Positions 10,772-19,115 of a stretch of DNA of 64,000 nt are shown in pieces. Every line of letters begins with the position of its first letter. The first letter of the stretch is position 1. The DNA lies in assembly GCF_000019525.1 (NCBI RefSeq), contig NC_010506.1:434001-498000 (forward strand), given 5' to 3'. The notes beneath the pieces were generated by a model. It ran no database searches. It saw nothing but the letters and a program-made list of their open reading frames with translations, and was not told the DNA's origin. The stretch is from Shewanella woodyi ATCC 51908. GTDB taxonomy: Bacteria; Pseudomonadota; Gammaproteobacteria; Enterobacterales; Shewanellaceae. Both the position numbers and the translations under genes were made by a program.

Positions 10772-12672
10772 TGAGGGCGTAAATTACCTCTTTTATAGCG
10801 TCCCCAGCTCAGCTGTCTGTTAACGGTACCGTCAGGTGCGACCGATAACATGCCACTTCTTCCTGAGAACTGATAGCCAGGCAGAGCCCTCATTTGAGCC
10901 AGCTTGCCGACTAATTCGAGTGCATCATAGCCCATAATATAGAGGCGCTTTTGTCCATAACTCCAGGTTGGCCATAGTGACTGTACCTGTTGTGCTTCAG
11001 GGCTGTCGGTTAACAGCCAAGGTATATCGCTGATATTTAAATTGTTGAGCTCCAAAGCCGTATTCCTTGAGCTGTCCTCAACTCGGCTGCGACTGCTAGC
11101 ATAGAGGGGAACAGGCTCTGCAAATACACTGAAATTAACATCGATAAAGGGCTTTAACAGTGGAAGGTCACGATTACCTGAGATCATATAGATGGCATCG
11201 ATATCTCGTCTGGATCTAAAGTCGGCTTCTACCTTATTACCTATTAAGGCTTTGATGCGGGCGATGCGCTCTTTGCTGTCGATAACGCCAAGTGACTTCT
11301 GCACTGTGACTTTCATCTTATCGCCAGCGTCATAAAAGTGGACTTCAGCATCTTTGTTGGTCAGCTCATTCCACCTCTTGTTGAAGCTCTCTGCCATCCT
11401 TTTACCTATGCCATTATTACTAGCCAAAATGAGTGGGTGAACAATACCGTCAGCATAGAGTTTATCAGCAGCATCACTAGCTTCATTGGCCGGTGAAAGC
11501 GCGAAGTAAAAGGTGTCATCGTTGGGGGTAAATTGATCGACATGATTCAGATAAAGCTGTGGCACCATGTTGGGAGTAAAGCTTGGCTTAGGAGCATCAA
11601 TTTGGCCCGCTTCTATGCTTGAGCTTTCGACTTGTGCTACCTGAGTTTCAGACACTATTGGTGTTGCTTGCTGAAGTTGCTCGACTTCAGACTGGAAAAG
11701 AGGCCCGATAATAAACTCAGCGCCAGCCGATACAGCGGCTTGGTAAGCGCTCTGTGCTCCCTTTGCTGTATCGAAAAAATTAATTGAAACTTGATTGTCA
11801 GGATTCGATAAGTAGCGCGACATTATCCCCTGTTTAACCATGTTGGCGACAGAGGCTCTGTTGCCACTTAGAGGAAGTAATACTGCAATATTCTTAGGCT
11901 GATAGGGCTTAGCATTTAGCGCTTTTTCAAGATCTGTTGGCAGCTTGATAGCGCCTGGATGGGTTGGATTTGCGTGTTGCCAGTTTCCAAGATGTTGAAC
12001 AAGCTCACTCGGGTTAATAGCATAGTGCTTGGCAATATAAGCAAGTTGCAACCAGCCTGCAAAAATAGGTGTTTGTGAGTCTTGGCTAAAGTCGAGTAAT
12101 GTTTGCTCATGCAAGGGCTGCAAGATACGCCAGATCTGGTCATTCACTTCATTAGCTTGGGCTGTAGGTAGATAAGCTGTGAGTAAACTTAGCTGCCTAG
12201 CTTGCTCTATTGGTTGCTTGATATGTTGATACAGGCGCGCCTTAAATTGGTAGTAAGCCACCATCTGCCAATCTGCCAGCTTCCAACTACTTGGATACTC
12301 AAGTTCACGTAAAGCATCATCATAGGTTGAAGTTAGCTCTAATACTCTTGCTTTGAGGTATTTATGTTCAGCAAGCAGCTCAACATTTTGGCCTAAATCT
12401 TTTTCAACAGAGTTGAGCGTCTTAGTGGCAGCATTTGCGTCGCCTTCATTAATGAAAGCGTGAGATGCCAATAATAGGTAGCGTGTTCGCCGCTCAGGAT
12501 TGTCTGTAGTAGCCGCTTTGTTCAGGTAGTCTGCGGGTTGCAGGCTAGCACTCACTAAGGAGATCTGGCTTTGTTCAGGCTCTACTTTTGTAGGCGTAGT
12601 CCCACAACCGAACAAAATTGTGGTTAAAACCGCAACGGAGATTAATTTAGTTGTATTCAGTCTTTTCAACAC
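10768..12672 (-). CDS. lpoA: Penicillin-binding protein activator LpoA (LppC)
   Basis: Outer-membrane lipoprotein that in relatives activates PBP1A from outside the sacculus. The 634-aa protein has a signal peptide ending in the lipobox LFGC (Cys23), a helical TPR-like N-terminal half to about residue 250, and a periplasmic-binding-protein-like C-terminal half ([38 protein letters not shown]). Its position next to rsmI and yraN is conserved. The promoter must lie in the 87 bases shared with divergent rsmI. Confidence 0.93.
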   Translation of the reverse strand: MLKRLNTTKLISVAVLTTILFGCGTTPTKVEPEQSQISLVSASLQPADYLNKAATTDNPERRTRYLLLASHAFINEGDANAATKTLNSVEKDLGQNVELLAEHKYLKARVLELTSTYDDALRELEYPSSWKLADWQMVAYYQFKARLYQHIKQPIEQARQLSLLTAYLPTAQANEVNDQIWRILQPLHEQTLLDFSQDSQTPIFAGWLQLAYIAKHYAINPSELVQHLGNWQHANPTHPGAIKLPTDLEKALNAKPYQPKNIAVLLPLSGNRASVANMVKQGIMSRYLSNPDNQVSINFFDTAKGAQSAYQAAVSAGAEFIIGPLFQSEVEQLQQATPIVSETQVAQVESSSIEAGQIDAPKPSFTPNMVPQLYLNHVDQFTPNDDTFYFALSPANEASDAADKLYADGIVHPLILASNNGIGKRMAESFNKRWNELTNKDAEVHFYDAGDKMKVTVQKSLGVIDSKERIARIKALIGNKVEADFRSRRDIDAIYMISGNRDLPLLKPFIDVNFSVFAEPVPLYASSRSRVEDSSRNTALELNNLNISDIPWLLTDSPEAQQVQSLWPTWSYGQKRLYIMGYDALELVGKLAQMRALPGYQFSGRSGMLSVAPDGTVNRQLSWGRYKRGNLRPQ

Positions 12673-12759
12673 AGGTCTTCACTCTGGTAAGATGCTACCA
12701 CTAGTTTAACCTTCTCTTACGCTTGACGAAAGTCTTGTAATAGCCAAACCGAGGTAGAT

Positions 12760-13602
12760 ATGGATCTGGCGGCCGCACTTTACATTGTACCAACCCCCAT
12801 AGGCAACTTAGGGGATATCAGTTCCCGTGCTATCGATGTGCTTAACAATGTCAAATTAATAGCCTGTGAGGACACCCGTCATAGCGGTATTCTCCTGAGT
12901 CATTTTGGCATAGAAACACGAAAAACAGCGCTGCATGATCATAATGAGAGAGACAGAGCCGAGTGGATCATCCAGAAGTTAAGTAATGGCGAAGCGATTG
13001 CGCTTATTTCAGATGCGGGGACCCCTTTGATTTCAGATCCAGGCTATCACCTGGTTTCACAAGTTAGGGCTGCCGGTTATAAGGTTATTCCACTGCCAGG
13101 TGCTTGCGCCGCTATTACGGCTTTAAGTGCATCAGGCTTACCGTCAGATAGATTCTCTTTTGAAGGATTCCTGCCATCAAAGGAGAAGGGGCGTCTAGAT
13201 AAGCTTACCGAGCTTAAGGAAGATCCAAGAACCTTGATCTTCTATGAATCACCACATCGTATCGTCCACAGCCTAGAGTCTATTCTCACCGCTTTAGGAG
13301 AGGACCGTATCATTGCCATGGCGCGCGAGGTCACTAAGACATTTGAGACCTTCCTTTATGGCACAGTTAAAGAGGTTTTAGAGCAGGTTAAATCAGATCC
13401 CAATCAACAAAAAGGTGAGATCGTCCTGATGTGTCACGGGTACCGTCTTGTAGAAGATGAGGGGATCCCTGCGGTCGTGATAAATACCTTAAAGCTGCTT
13501 TGTGAAGAGTTGCCATTGAAAAAAGCATCCGCATTAGCGGGGCAGATCCATGGTATGAAAAAGAATGCACTTTACAAATATGGGCTCGAAAACGGCTTGT
13601 AA
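12760..13602 (+). CDS. rsmI: 16S rRNA 2'-O-ribose C1402 methyltransferase
   Basis: 280-aa SPOUT-unrelated tetrapyrrole-methylase-fold enzyme; RsmI methylates the ribose of C1402 in the decoding centre. Signature stretches are [47 protein letters not shown] and [20 protein letters not shown], then FEGFLPSK and FYESPHRI. Divergent from lpoA, upstream of rnpB. Confidence 0.96.
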   Translation: MDLAAALYIVPTPIGNLGDISSRAIDVLNNVKLIACEDTRHSGILLSHFGIETRKTALHDHNERDRAEWIIQKLSNGEAIALISDAGTPLISDPGYHLVSQVRAAGYKVIPLPGACAAITALSASGLPSDRFSFEGFLPSKEKGRLDKLTELKEDPRTLIFYESPHRIVHSLESILTALGEDRIIAMAREVTKTFETFLYGTVKEVLEQVKSDPNQQKGEIVLMCHGYRLVEDEGIPAVVINTLKLLCEELPLKKASALAGQIHGMKKNALYKYGLENGL

Positions 13603-13644
13603 AGAACGCTTTTTAATCGGACGTATTAGCTACTGGTGATTTTT

Positions 13645-13680
13645 AATGGTGTGATGAGCCACCTTAGGCTATAATCCGCG
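13645..13680 (+). promoter_or_regulatory. Probable rnpB promoter
   Basis: A TATAAT hexamer at 13670-13675 followed by the GC-rich TCCGCGCC start region sits immediately before the predicted 5' end of RNase P RNA. The -35 region at the proper spacing is a poor match, so only the -10 element is well supported. Confidence 0.5.
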
Positions 13681-14032
<352 letters not shown>

Positions 14033-14034
14033 CG

Positions 14035-14066
14035 AAAACCGCATCTCGAAAGGGATGCGGTTTTTT
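14035..14066 (+). terminator. Terminator of rnpB
   Basis: Stem AAAACCGCATC / GATGCGGTTTT with an eight-base loop and six T residues directly after the RNase P RNA. Confidence 0.93.
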
Positions 14067-14113
14067 GTTTTTATCGAAAGCTAAAATATTAGTTAATTTT
14101 CCAACTACAAGAC

Positions 14114-14303
14114 TTTATCTACGCATTATCCATGAAAAGATGCATAGATTAGTTCTTCACATTCAAACTTCACCATTTCTCCTCTAAAGTCGCTACTTTC
14201 AACTATATACCAGTCTCAAAGCCTGCTTCAGAAGATATGACAAGTTCTCATGGTCGCTAGAACATTGAACATCTACAGTTGAACCGCTATGTTATTGATT
14301 AAT
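14114..14303 (+). repeat. 190-bp upstream block, copy 1
   Basis: Aligns end to end, at roughly 80% by eye, with 17318-17507. Shared landmarks in order are TTATCTAC, CATTATCCATGA, CACATTCAAACTTCACCATTT, CCTCTAAAGTCGCTACTT, CATTGAACATCTACAGT and GCCGCTATGTTATTGATTAAT in copy 2 (ACCGCT... in copy 1). It contains the first codons of the small ORF at 14289 and probably the promoter for the genes that follow. Confidence 0.8.
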
Positions 14304-14393
14304 AGACTCATCAATGATGCAAAAGCTTACCTGCTTGATGGGGTAGATGATAAAACAATAAATGAATTAATTACCACAAGTGAGGCATTTTAA
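14289..14393 (+). CDS. Small leader ORF (MLLIN family), 34 aa
   Basis: Starts MLLINRLINDAKAYLL and ends TTSEAF; no known family. Its TAA stop overlaps the ATG of the next gene by one base (TAATG), a coupling arrangement that argues for real translation. A second ORF with the same first five residues precedes the paralogous gene at 17592, and a third occurs at 54274. No strong Shine-Dalgarno sequence is visible. It could be a small functional protein or a leader governing translation of the downstream gene. Confidence 0.5.
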   Translation: MLLINRLINDAKAYLLDGVDDKTINELITTSEAF

Positions 14394-15190
14394 TGAGCGA
14401 TTGGAAATGTGAAGATAAAGAGTGGATGAAGCAGCGTAAAAAAGAGTGGCCACAGTATCGCTTTAATATTTCTGATGCCTTGGTGGAGGTTACTGATTTA
14501 GTAAAAGATGAGATGGAAGATTTAAAAAACTATTTTCTTATAGGTGACAAGAGTGCACTTAAAACTATTTATAAGATAAGGAGTGGGTTACTCCTCGAGC
14601 TCTGGCTACACCCAAGTGAAGATATCGAGGTTTTAAAGCAAGTATTCAATCGCCATCGTGAAGAAAAAACACACTATTGCGAAACACCTGCTTATAGAGT
14701 GAATGAAAGAAATAAATTTTATAGCTTGGCTAAACATAGACACAAAGTACCATTCAAAGGTGCTAGTCGCCTGAATGGCCGGGAGTGGGTGATAGATCAA
14801 GTTTTTATGCCTCAGACGTTAGAGGAGTTCATAGCTATAGAGGGAGAAGAGCAGCGAGATTTTATTATTGGTAAGTTTTGTATTGGCCCATGCTATGAAT
14901 GGGGGGATTTTCTGACTAGAACAGAACGTTTCGATACCGATATCTGTGTGAATAAGATAGATATATGGAAGTCTGCAGTTAAATTGAGTTTTGAGCAGTA
15001 TAAAGATGAAAAAGGAATCGTGTGGCTTATTGAAGATCTTGATACTTTTTTAGCTTCGAATGATGAAAAGCATCCAAAACAGATTAAGTTGGCTCAAGAC
15101 ATTATTGATGCGATTAACGACCCTGAAATGCCCCAAGCCCTCAGAGACAGAGTCGCTGAAATTAGAGCCAGTAAATATGCAACCAAGTAA
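14393..15190 (+). CDS. Trp-rich orphan family protein A (265 aa)
   Basis: Family not recognised. The first 85 residues contain a module shared with the proteins at 15257 and 17592. It reads W-x3-D-x2-W(M/L)-x2-RK-x2-W at residues 4-19, then YFLIG near residue 49 and LWLHPSEDI near residue 70. No signal peptide or membrane helix is evident, so it is probably cytosolic. The C-terminal part (SLAKHRHKVPFKGASRL, CIGPCYEWGDFLTRTERFD) differs from the other two. Translation is coupled to the 34-aa ORF upstream. Lower GC than flanking core genes suggests horizontal acquisition. Confidence 0.75.
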   Translation: MSDWKCEDKEWMKQRKKEWPQYRFNISDALVEVTDLVKDEMEDLKNYFLIGDKSALKTIYKIRSGLLLELWLHPSEDIEVLKQVFNRHREEKTHYCETPAYRVNERNKFYSLAKHRHKVPFKGASRLNGREWVIDQVFMPQTLEEFIAIEGEEQRDFIIGKFCIGPCYEWGDFLTRTERFDTDICVNKIDIWKSAVKLSFEQYKDEKGIVWLIEDLDTFLASNDEKHPKQIKLAQDIIDAINDPEMPQALRDRVAEIRASKYATK

Positions 15191-15256
15191 ATAGAGTAGC
15201 CATTGTTAATTGTTCAAAGACTTCCCAATTGAGAATGCAAAATAGTAGGCGTTAAT

Positions 15257-16783
15257 ATGGCAAAGTTTAGCTTTCACAAAGAAGTATGGTTATTAAAAGA
15301 TACCCAATGGCTGTCCGATAGGAAGCTTGCATGGGAGCCTATAGAGTATCAGTTGCTGTGTGAGAGTGCTGTGAATAAGAACCAGATATCAGCAATGAGG
15401 CGTTACTTTATCAAAGGTGAGTGGACTGAGGGTTCTGAATATGCACCATCTCTTGATACTCGAATGAGGTGGTGCCCAGCTATTTCAAGAGCTTATTTTG
15501 GTGAAATGGTTAGTGAAGCAAAAACACAATATGAGACGCAATACCTTAGAGAAACATTAGTTAAGTCGGTTATGAAAGTTGTTCCTGAAGAGTTTATGTC
15601 ACTTGATGATTGGCATAGACGTTTAACCCTGTATCAGTGGGTGGTTGATAATGAGGTTGAATATACGAATAAACAAATAGAATTTAATTCTTTTCAGGTC
15701 AGAGCATTCCCTCTTGAAACAAGTAAAGCAAACAGAAATGATTTTTCAAAGCTTTACCTTCACTGGGTAGCCGATTGGCTACACACTCTTAATAGTAATC
15801 AATATCAGGGTTTTATAATCTTACTGCCTTTTTGGTTCACGTCCCTACGCTACATGGATGAGTCAATATTTGAATGGGATCAAAACGTAAAGACACTAAA
15901 TCAACTGTTTATTTACATTAGACATTTTATTCCTGAACACTCATGCCACGCAGCATCCCAAGCAAAAAAAGAGTTCGTCACTGAATTTTTGAAGTGTGTT
16001 GAAAAGTATGGTCTCTCTCTGGTGAGGATGACTGAGCTATGGGAAGAAGCGGCTCAAAATAAGGAGGATGAGTCAGTAGGTCGTGAGGTTCGTAGCTTGC
16101 CGTTAACTTCAGATAATTTAGAGACTCGACTTGAGGATGCTTTTTATAATACTTATATTTGTGATTATAAGAGTAAACCTGACCCTGTTTTTATAATTCA
16201 TGAGGCAATGGAGTCTTTGGGGTTATGTGAACAGAAGTACAATAAAAGTGATATTAAGCTGGTTGATATTTCTAATGTGCTAACATCTGAATTCAAAAGT
16301 GAGTTATGCCACGATACTGTACATGCTTATCATGTCTGTTTCCAATTATCACCTTTTTACATTGGTTCGGAGAAATTAACTGTATATCAGAATATTTTTG
16401 TATTAGTTGATAACAATAATAACCTAAAGGTTATTATGACTGAAAGCTCAGCATTGAGGAATGTTGTATGTAATTCTAGAATATTCAGTAGTCGAAGGTT
16501 ATTCCTTATGGATACTTTAAGGGAAGAGCATGGTTTAGGTTTTAAACGTTACTTAAATTATACCCACGATGATAGTGACCCTAATAGTATACCTCCAGAG
16601 CCAGAAGAATATCTAACTTATCTCAAATTGCTGGATATTCCTTTTGAGGATAAAGATTATAGTATCTTTATCTATGGTGCGTATGGGTTACAGTACGGTG
16701 TAGATGACCAGTTTAAAGTGGTTGATGGCCCTAGTTACTCTGATTTTGTCTCAAAAGTAATTAAATCAGGCCACCCACAATAA
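15257..16783 (+). CDS. Trp-rich orphan family protein B (508 aa)
   Basis: Largest member of the unrecognised family. The N-terminus repeats the shared module (VWLLKDTQWLSDRKLAWEPI, then RRYFIKGEW near residue 54 and a WCP at about residue 75). A middle segment (FEWDQNVKTLNQLF ... VRMTELWEEA) resembles MRWDDSEEKLGRML ... QTIAELW in protein C. The C-terminal half is unique. It lies 66 bases after protein A on the same strand. The last five codons (SGHPQ) and stop fall inside a repeated sequence also found twice after gene C, so the natural C-terminus may have been replaced by the repeat. Confidence 0.72.
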   Translation: MAKFSFHKEVWLLKDTQWLSDRKLAWEPIEYQLLCESAVNKNQISAMRRYFIKGEWTEGSEYAPSLDTRMRWCPAISRAYFGEMVSEAKTQYETQYLRETLVKSVMKVVPEEFMSLDDWHRRLTLYQWVVDNEVEYTNKQIEFNSFQVRAFPLETSKANRNDFSKLYLHWVADWLHTLNSNQYQGFIILLPFWFTSLRYMDESIFEWDQNVKTLNQLFIYIRHFIPEHSCHAASQAKKEFVTEFLKCVEKYGLSLVRMTELWEEAAQNKEDESVGREVRSLPLTSDNLETRLEDAFYNTYICDYKSKPDPVFIIHEAMESLGLCEQKYNKSDIKLVDISNVLTSEFKSELCHDTVHAYHVCFQLSPFYIGSEKLTVYQNIFVLVDNNNNLKVIMTESSALRNVVCNSRIFSSRRLFLMDTLREEHGLGFKRYLNYTHDDSDPNSIPPEPEEYLTYLKLLDIPFEDKDYSIFIYGAYGLQYGVDDQFKVVDGPSYSDFVSKVIKSGHPQ

Positions 16784-16802
16784 ATGGTGCATTTTTCATC
16801 CT
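16762..16802 (+). repeat. 41-bp repeat, copy at the end of gene B
   Basis: The unit TAAATCAGGCCACCCACAAT plus AAATGGTGCATTTTTCATCCT supplies the gene B stop codon. Two nearly identical copies occur at 18957-19047 and a diverged copy at 22424-22455. Confidence 0.85.
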
Positions 16803-16814
16803 ACTAACCTAAAC

Positions 16815-16850
16815 AAAAGCCCATTCACCTTTCGGCAAATGGGCTTTTTA
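16815..16850 (+). terminator. Terminator after gene B (inside a duplicated segment)
   Basis: Stem AAAAGCCCATT / AATGGGCTTTT with a T tract. The same hairpin and its flanks (about 58 bp) recur at 22451-22508, beside lepB. Confidence 0.85.
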
Positions 16851-16860
16851 TATCAGACAA

Positions 16861-16903
16861 AATAAATGTGGACAGGCATAGTTAATTGCGTAAATTCCAC
16901 ACC
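16861..16903 (+). repeat. Head element of REP-associated transposase, copy 1
   Basis: Contains GGACAGGCATAGTTAAT and GCGTAAATTCCACACC, lying just before the decayed transposase. An almost identical stretch at 54149-54192 lacks the transposase. Confidence 0.65.
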
Positions 16904-16945
16904 TCCTACTAAGCTTTAGTTATCGGTAAAAAGTAGGAGTTAGCC

Positions 16946-17300
16946 ATGCCTCGTCCCAGAAGAACCCAGATCAGTATTGAACTTTCCATATGAATAAGAA
17001 GTCCCTATTACCATGCATGGAGTAGAACAGTTCGTAGAGCCTTTCTAACGGGAGTTGATGAACTCTCGTAGTAAAAAGTGTGGGAAATCTTACGAACATA
17101 GATGTGGAAGGGTTGAACCTAAGTTACTGAATTAACAAAGTTGAATATTTCATCAGACAACTGGATAAGACTCACCTCAGAATTTGGCGAACTGTTTCAC
17201 GGCCCAGTAGGGGAAACACAATCGTTAACTCGCTATTGTGAGCATCTTCAAAAACGTCGACGGCATTTCTCAAAAAGCTGCCAGCACTTTCAAGCTGATT
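16946..17300 (+). pseudogene. Decayed REP-associated (Y1/IS200-like) transposase
   Basis: The reading frame begins MPRPRRTQIS, the typical start of the RAYT/Y1_Tnp proteins of marine bacteria. After a stop it continues as PYYHAWSRTVRRAFLTGVDE and then GKSYEHR in broken frames. The central part with the HUH nuclease motif and catalytic Tyr is missing and only about 350 bp remain, with several stops and shifts. Enzymatically dead. The flanking AGTAGGAGT repeats may belong to the element. Ends are approximate. Confidence 0.75.
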
Positions 17301-17317
17301 AGTTAAACTTAAACCAC

Positions 17318-17507
17318 TTATCTACAACATTATCCATGACAAGAAGCATGGATTGGTTCTCCACATTCAAACTTCACCATTTTTCCTCTAAAGTCGCTAC
17401 TTCCAACGATATATCAGCTTCAAAGCCTACTTTAGAAGATTCGATAAGCTTTCGTGTTATCTAGAGCATTGAACATCTACAGTAGAGCCGCTATGTTATT
17501 GATTAAT
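17318..17507 (+). repeat. 190-bp upstream block, copy 2
   Basis: Duplicate of 14114-14303, same length and landmark order, with substitutions spread along it. It ends with GCCGCTATGTTATTGATTAAT, the start of the second MLLIN ORF, and so was carried along with the leader and gene. Confidence 0.8.
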
Positions 17508-17585
17508 TATGGCTGGCTCTATTTTTTCTATTTAGATAATAACTTGCTGGAAGGTATGGAAGACTTAATTAACGCCGTGGAGTAG
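17493..17585 (+). CDS. Small leader ORF (MLLIN family), 30 aa
   Basis: Begins MLLINYGWLYFFYLDNN and ends DLINAVE. It shares MLLIN and a loose C-terminal pattern with the 34-aa ORF at 14289. It stops six bases before the ATG of the Trp-rich gene at 17592, so coupling or attenuation is plausible. Too short for confident gene calling; support comes from recurrence at three sites. Confidence 0.45.
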   Translation: MLLINYGWLYFFYLDNNLLEGMEDLINAVE

Positions 17586-17591
17586 TAAAAC

Positions 17592-18944
17592 ATGTATTGG
17601 AAAGTTGAAGATAAAAAGTGGATGAAGGCTCGTAAGGTATTATGGGCTGAGTTAAAAAAATGCCTTTTAGAGCATCAATACTCTAAAAAAGAGGTTAAAT
17701 ATATGGAGCCCTATTTTTTAAAGGGAATACGTAAACAAGAAGATATTGCATGGGCAGAACCGGTACCGCTTATCTACTGTTTAGCGTGGCACCCATCAGA
17801 TGATATTAACGTTTGGTTTGCAGAGTTTCAGCGCATCAAATCTGAAGCTCGCTGTGAAGAATCGATGCTGAGCAGTATCAGCACTAGCTATATATTAATA
17901 AAAAATAGAAGTCGATTGTCGACTCCATTAAATGCGACTGAAAATGTAAAGTCACTTTTTTTGCAGCGTGAGCAACTACTTTATCAGTTTTTATTCTTAA
18001 ATAAGCAGTTTCTTGATGACCCCTATGTTAAACAGGCTGAAAAATGGCGGCTTGAAGAGCTTCGGCCGTTAAATAGCGGGGCATTATTCTCTATCGATAA
18101 GTTGGCGGCAATTATTAAAAAGGATAAAGAGGGTGAACCATTCCAGCCATATTTTAATGCTTTCTCTATTCAGCATCTTTGTCATTTAAGTCAATATCTC
18201 TCTACAGAAATGTATAGAAGACAAATGCGATGGGATGATTCTGAAGAAAAGCTCGGGCGGATGCTGGCGACTAGCCTGAAGTTTTACCAGCAACGGCTGC
18301 AATATTCAGTGGCGTTTCAAACAATCGCAGAGCTATGGTTTAAGCAACTTGATTCAGACGAGATTGCTACTGAATGGAAAACTATTTGGGTAAATGCCAA
18401 GTCCGGTAAGTACCTAACACGTGATGAATTCTTTTCAAAAGATAAAGCTGATGAAGCGGGTATAGAGAACAGTAAGACTAATGTAGAAGATGAACTTAAT
18501 CAGCTACTACTTGACGGTACAAATAGATCTGAAATCATAGACTGTTTAGCTGACCATTTTGAAGCTGAAACGATTGAGTTATTTGATATTAATGATTTAG
18601 ATAATATTTGCTCACCTTATATAGGTTTTATTGACCCCTTAGAGCAGTTAGTTAAGTTACGTGGCGGGCGTGATTGTGTTAGTTACCAAGATGAGGTCAA
18701 AGATGATGTATTAACGATTAGCTTAAATGAAAAAGTGATAGGTGAGATTAATCTGGATGAGGTTTTTAGCAATGAAACTGCAGATTACTTTCAGCACATT
18801 ATAAATTTGGCTATGGAATGGTTTCCGAATCAAGCATTATTATCGGTTGAGGAGGGTTCAACTTCCTTGTTTATCTTACCTAGTAATATATTTAAGCTGC
18901 TAAAAGAAAATGAAATTGAGTCAGACTTACTAACTCAGCAATAA
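17592..18944 (+). CDS. Trp-rich orphan family protein C (450 aa)
   Basis: Unrecognised family. The N-terminal module is the clearest match to protein A: WKVEDKKWMKARKVLW, then PYFLKG near residue 47 and LAWHPSDDI near residue 72. The middle shares a segment with protein B. The acidic C-terminus (from about residue 300) is unique to it. No export signal or transmembrane segment is seen. It follows its own copy of the 190-bp block and MLLIN ORF. Two tandem copies of the 41-bp repeat lie just after its stop. Confidence 0.75.
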   Translation: MYWKVEDKKWMKARKVLWAELKKCLLEHQYSKKEVKYMEPYFLKGIRKQEDIAWAEPVPLIYCLAWHPSDDINVWFAEFQRIKSEARCEESMLSSISTSYILIKNRSRLSTPLNATENVKSLFLQREQLLYQFLFLNKQFLDDPYVKQAEKWRLEELRPLNSGALFSIDKLAAIIKKDKEGEPFQPYFNAFSIQHLCHLSQYLSTEMYRRQMRWDDSEEKLGRMLATSLKFYQQRLQYSVAFQTIAELWFKQLDSDEIATEWKTIWVNAKSGKYLTRDEFFSKDKADEAGIENSKTNVEDELNQLLLDGTNRSEIIDCLADHFEAETIELFDINDLDNICSPYIGFIDPLEQLVKLRGGRDCVSYQDEVKDDVLTISLNEKVIGEINLDEVFSNETADYFQHIINLAMEWFPNQALLSVEEGSTSLFILPSNIFKLLKENEIESDLLTQQ

Positions 18945-18956
18945 TAATTAAAAAAT

Positions 18957-19047
18957 AAATCAGGCCACCCACAATAAATGGTGCATTTTTCATCCTGAAA
19001 AAAATAAATCAGGCCACCCACAATAAATGGTGCATTTTTCATCCTGA
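18957..19047 (+). repeat. Tandem repeat, two units of 49 bp
   Basis: Two adjacent copies of the sequence containing AGGCCACCCACAATAAATGG and TGCATTTTTCATCCTGA, with a 49-base period. They match the repeat at the end of gene B. A short hairpin (GACACCCACAATTGTGGATGTC region, 19054-19075) follows. Confidence 0.88.
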
Positions 19048-19115
19048 ATAACTAAGACACCCACAATTGTGGATGTCAGTTTCCTCTACTAGGCTTTAGC
19101 TATTACTCTCACTCG

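Noticed and set aside
18957..19047. Possible CRISPR-like repeats
   Set aside because: Only two units with a few bases between them and no spacers or cas genes.
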